Shown one piece after another: positions 57,415-60,000 of a stretch of 60,000 nt of DNA. The notes under the pieces are model-generated. The model worked only from the letters and a program-made list of their open reading frames with translations, did not search any database and had not been told where the DNA came from. The position numbers and the translations under genes were made by a program. The first letter of the stretch is position 1. Each line of letters starts with the position of its first letter. The stretch is from Hydractinia symbiolongicarpus. Taxonomy: Eukaryota > Cnidaria > Hydrozoa > Anthoathecata > Hydractiniidae. The stretch is from the NCBI RefSeq assembly GCF_029227915.1, contig NC_079883.1, forward strand, positions 21,144,001 through 21,204,000, read 5' to 3'.

Positions 57415-58585
57415 TTACCAATTTCAATTTTCAAATCTATTTAATACCTTCGATTAAATTATTACATTATAAAACAAACAAAAAAATTCTTGTTTTTGTG
57501 TAACAAATGTGTGCAATAAAATCTGTGACTGAAAAACAAGAAAAACTGTATTATGAATTGTAATAATGTAATAACGAATTTATTAGTGAATGGGTACAAT
57601 TTTGGGAATGTCTAGGCGCAAAATGTAATAGCAAAGATGAGAAGACTCCTAAAGTAAATACTTTTTTGAAGCCATTTTTTCGTCGACATCATTAGCTTTT
57701 TAGACTTTATAGCAGTTGCAAAATATAACTGCAAGCAGTGAGTTTACAATTTTCTTAACTTTCTTAATAACATTTTGTAAAAAATAATAATAAAAAAAGA
57801 ACTTTGAGATTCATATAGCAAAATCTTAGTCATCATATAAAAACTGCACACAGACATACAGATATGCACTTACAGAAAATAAGAGGTTCAGCTAAAATAA
57901 ATAAAAAAAAAAAATTGTTAATACAAAGTTAAAATTTCTGACGAGCTCCTTTAGTAAGACAACTAGAATCACATGACTATTTGAAAATTATGTAGTCCGT
58001 TTTGCACCTGAGAAAAACAAAAGAGTGTTATACACGTATTTAATTTTAAAAGAAACCTGTTTATAAGAAACTAAAGGCTGGAGCTTTCCAAACGTAAGAC
58101 ACGTTCAGTCCTTGAAATAAATTTTAACTGTGATTCAGTGTCAATGTTATTTAATATAATAGAATTTAATTTAATAAATAGCTACATGTCAGAACAGCTT
58201 TTAGATTATCTAAAAGCAACTATCTAAGTTTAATACGTAAAATGTACGTGTAGCCCGGAGAGTAAATCATTTACCAATTCCCAACAAATTTGTAGCTAAC
58301 TACAAGTTTTGCAAACCTTGTTGCTAGCCAATCAATTCGGTAAAATACACATATATCTAAACTGCTTGAATTTCAAGTAAACGAAGCCAAAATAACATGA
58401 TTTTAAAATTACATATATGGTATGAGAAGAATGGAAACAAACTGGTCACACATATCTGAGACGTAAAAGGGTAACCTGGCTTAGCTCTGCAATATTATAT
58501 ATAAAACTTCGCTTAATTGAGACAAATCTTAATATAAATACTACACCCAGAAAAACTGTGCATTTACGAGTCACGTGACGAGGCG
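57415..58585 (+). repeat. Duplicated non-coding segment, copy B
   Basis: Counterpart of 26820-28010 in the same orientation, lacking the Helitron at the position equivalent to 27608. Ends after GTCACGTGACGAGGC, at the same point as copy A. TATATAAA at 58498-58505 corresponds to the TATA-like box of copy A. Confidence 0.75.
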
Positions 58586-59643
58586 TTGTTTGGGTTAGCT
58601 AAGCACAAAGTGGAATAGGTGTGCCTTAATCCTTGTCGCAAAAATAAACTCGCCATAATCTATAATCTTTTATGAATCAATTTTTTCTATTTGGTTATCG
58701 CACACACAGACTTCTTTCACAATTCAGCTGTGTATTAACCTAGTATCATCATTATCAGAAATTATTTAATAATTTATTAAATAGTAATTTGGAGCCATTA
58801 CAAATCAAAATCATTTAATATTGGATTCACATCTTAAATCTTGTATTAATCTGAAAAGGAAATACGGTAATCAAGGAGAAAAGTAAAACAAAGGCTTATA
58901 TCAACAAAATGATCCAGGGGTAATTAACCACGAAATAATAATAAATAAATAACCACGAAATTAAAGGTAAATAGACATTTCTTCTTTTGTTTAGCTTTCT
59001 TTTCTATTTTATACATTCGTAAATTTATACATTTTACCCAAAAAAGTTTACGATTTCTCTTTAAACCTCCTTGATAATGTCGCATAGTTTATGAGATCAT
59101 CGTCTATAGCTCACTTAGAGCCATTCTCAAAAAAGTGCGACATTTGACAGTAGTCAAGATGGAAAATTAATGTCTTTACGAAAGGAATTTCAGGTTAGCA
59201 GTACAAGATATTAGGATTTTCACATTTTCTATGCTGATAATCAAAAGGATTAAATCAGTGAGTGTAACCTACGTTACAAGAATATAAATCCCTTCTAATT
59301 TTTTAAAAATGGTCATGAACGAACAATCTTATTTTATACCCGAAGGGGAGACTTTAGGTTTTCACAATAAAACAATAACAGAACACAAACTTATAAAATG
59401 AATGTGGAATACAAAGTTATCTTTGGAATGTCAAAGCTAAAAATTACAAGAAAAAACTATCAGAAAAATTATCAGAACAGTTAGAAGTTACATCATAACG
59501 TAGCAAACGTAGTAAAAACGTTTTTAGAGAAAGAGCTATGTCTCAAAGATAAGCTGTAACGTATGTTACAAAATTGCAGTACTTAATACGCTTTGGTAAA
59601 GTTTGAACAAAGAGAAACAAACTCAACAAATAAAGTGATATAG
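58586..59643. other. Gene-free stretch
   Basis: AT-rich; no supportable gene, repeat family or RNA gene seen. Confidence 0.5.
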
Positions 59644-60000
59644 TTAAGGCTTACTTAAACCTAAGTTTATCCAACACGTTATCCAGAACTTCAGGCAAGA
59701 TCTCAAGTGACCTTTTTTTAGACGACGGTTATTATATATTATTATATCTTTTAACGGAATCCATATTTTATCCTCCTTTTGAGGCCTCTTGAATTTGGTT
59801 TGGCGTTGCAAATTTCCTTTGTGTTCTAGGAAACTGATATGGGCCTCTTCGTCTTCCTCGTCAATTTCCTGAACCTAAGTCCTATGTATGGTTTACCAGA
59901 GTACAATGTGGCAACGTAGTCGCTCGGCTCAGGAAAGACCCTTGTCAATTCTTCACTATCTCCGGATACCTCCTGTGCACATACCTCCTCGTTTTGAGCT
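59644..60000 (-). pseudogene. C-terminal part of a transposon-type Tudor/Agenet-like protein (cut by window edge)
   Basis: On the minus strand from the right edge: an acidic stretch, then PSDYVATLYSGKPYIG, a frame change near 59880, then QEIDEEDEEAHISFLEHKGN and EDKIWIPLKDII before a TAA at 59644-59646. A DYV(A)xLY.G..YIG … VxEVDEEDxEA pattern followed by a W-x-P tail is, to my knowledge, common at the C-termini of cnidarian transposon-derived proteins and resembles a Tudor/Agenet barrel. The rest of the gene lies outside the window. Confidence 0.5.

Noticed and set aside
1-60000. tRNA or rRNA genes
   Set aside because: No convincing A/B-box pair with cloverleaf or rRNA-like stretch was seen by eye; a covariance-model scan was not possible here.

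Overview
This is AT-rich, gene-poor animal DNA with introns, short dispersed repeats and several transposon families. Single-exon secreted cystine-knot genes, a STELLO-type glycosyltransferase, a PAN-like plus 'CFGAR' extracellular protein, Helitron mini-elements and a decayed Polinton (Maverick/adintovirus-like) element together suggest a cnidarian, probably a hydrozoan. The species cannot be fixed from the sequence alone.

Layout. At 0.9-3.0 kb there is a probable three-exon secreted-protein gene, whose last exon is duplicated and broken at 18.5-19.0 kb. At 5.4-5.7 kb and 7.4-9.1 kb there are tandem repeats, the second built on a palindrome. At 11.9-15.6 kb there is a clean two-exon STELLO/DUF288 glycosyltransferase gene whose single coding intron carries two head-to-tail mini-Helitrons. 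A decayed reverse-transcriptase fragment lies at 17.5-18.0 kb. Three paralogous DAN/gremlin-like CTCK genes lie at 24.95 kb (+), 47.55 kb (+) and 56.2 kb (-). A 1.2-kb non-coding segment at 26.8-28.0 kb is duplicated at 57.4-58.6 kb.

From 32.99 to 43.45 kb there is a compact block of viral-type genes on both strands, visibly more GC-rich than its surroundings: a protein-primed DNA polymerase B broken by many frameshifts, two paralogous zinc-motif/HNH proteins, a broken double-jelly-roll-type capsid protein, a penton-like minor capsid candidate and several small Polinton-type proteins. I see no integrase, adenain-type protease or packaging ATPase and no terminal inverted repeats, so it is a dead, truncated copy.

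Other mobile DNA includes a four-copy Helitron tandem array (44.9-45.6 kb), a pogo/Tigger-like element nested in an older repeat (30.85-31.42 kb), a 1.16-kb element with long inverted repeats and a perfect 5-bp target duplication (53.4-54.5 kb), a piggyBac-like MITE (54.8-55.3 kb), and the tail of a transposon-type gene cut by the right edge of the window. Most of the remainder has no supportable gene.
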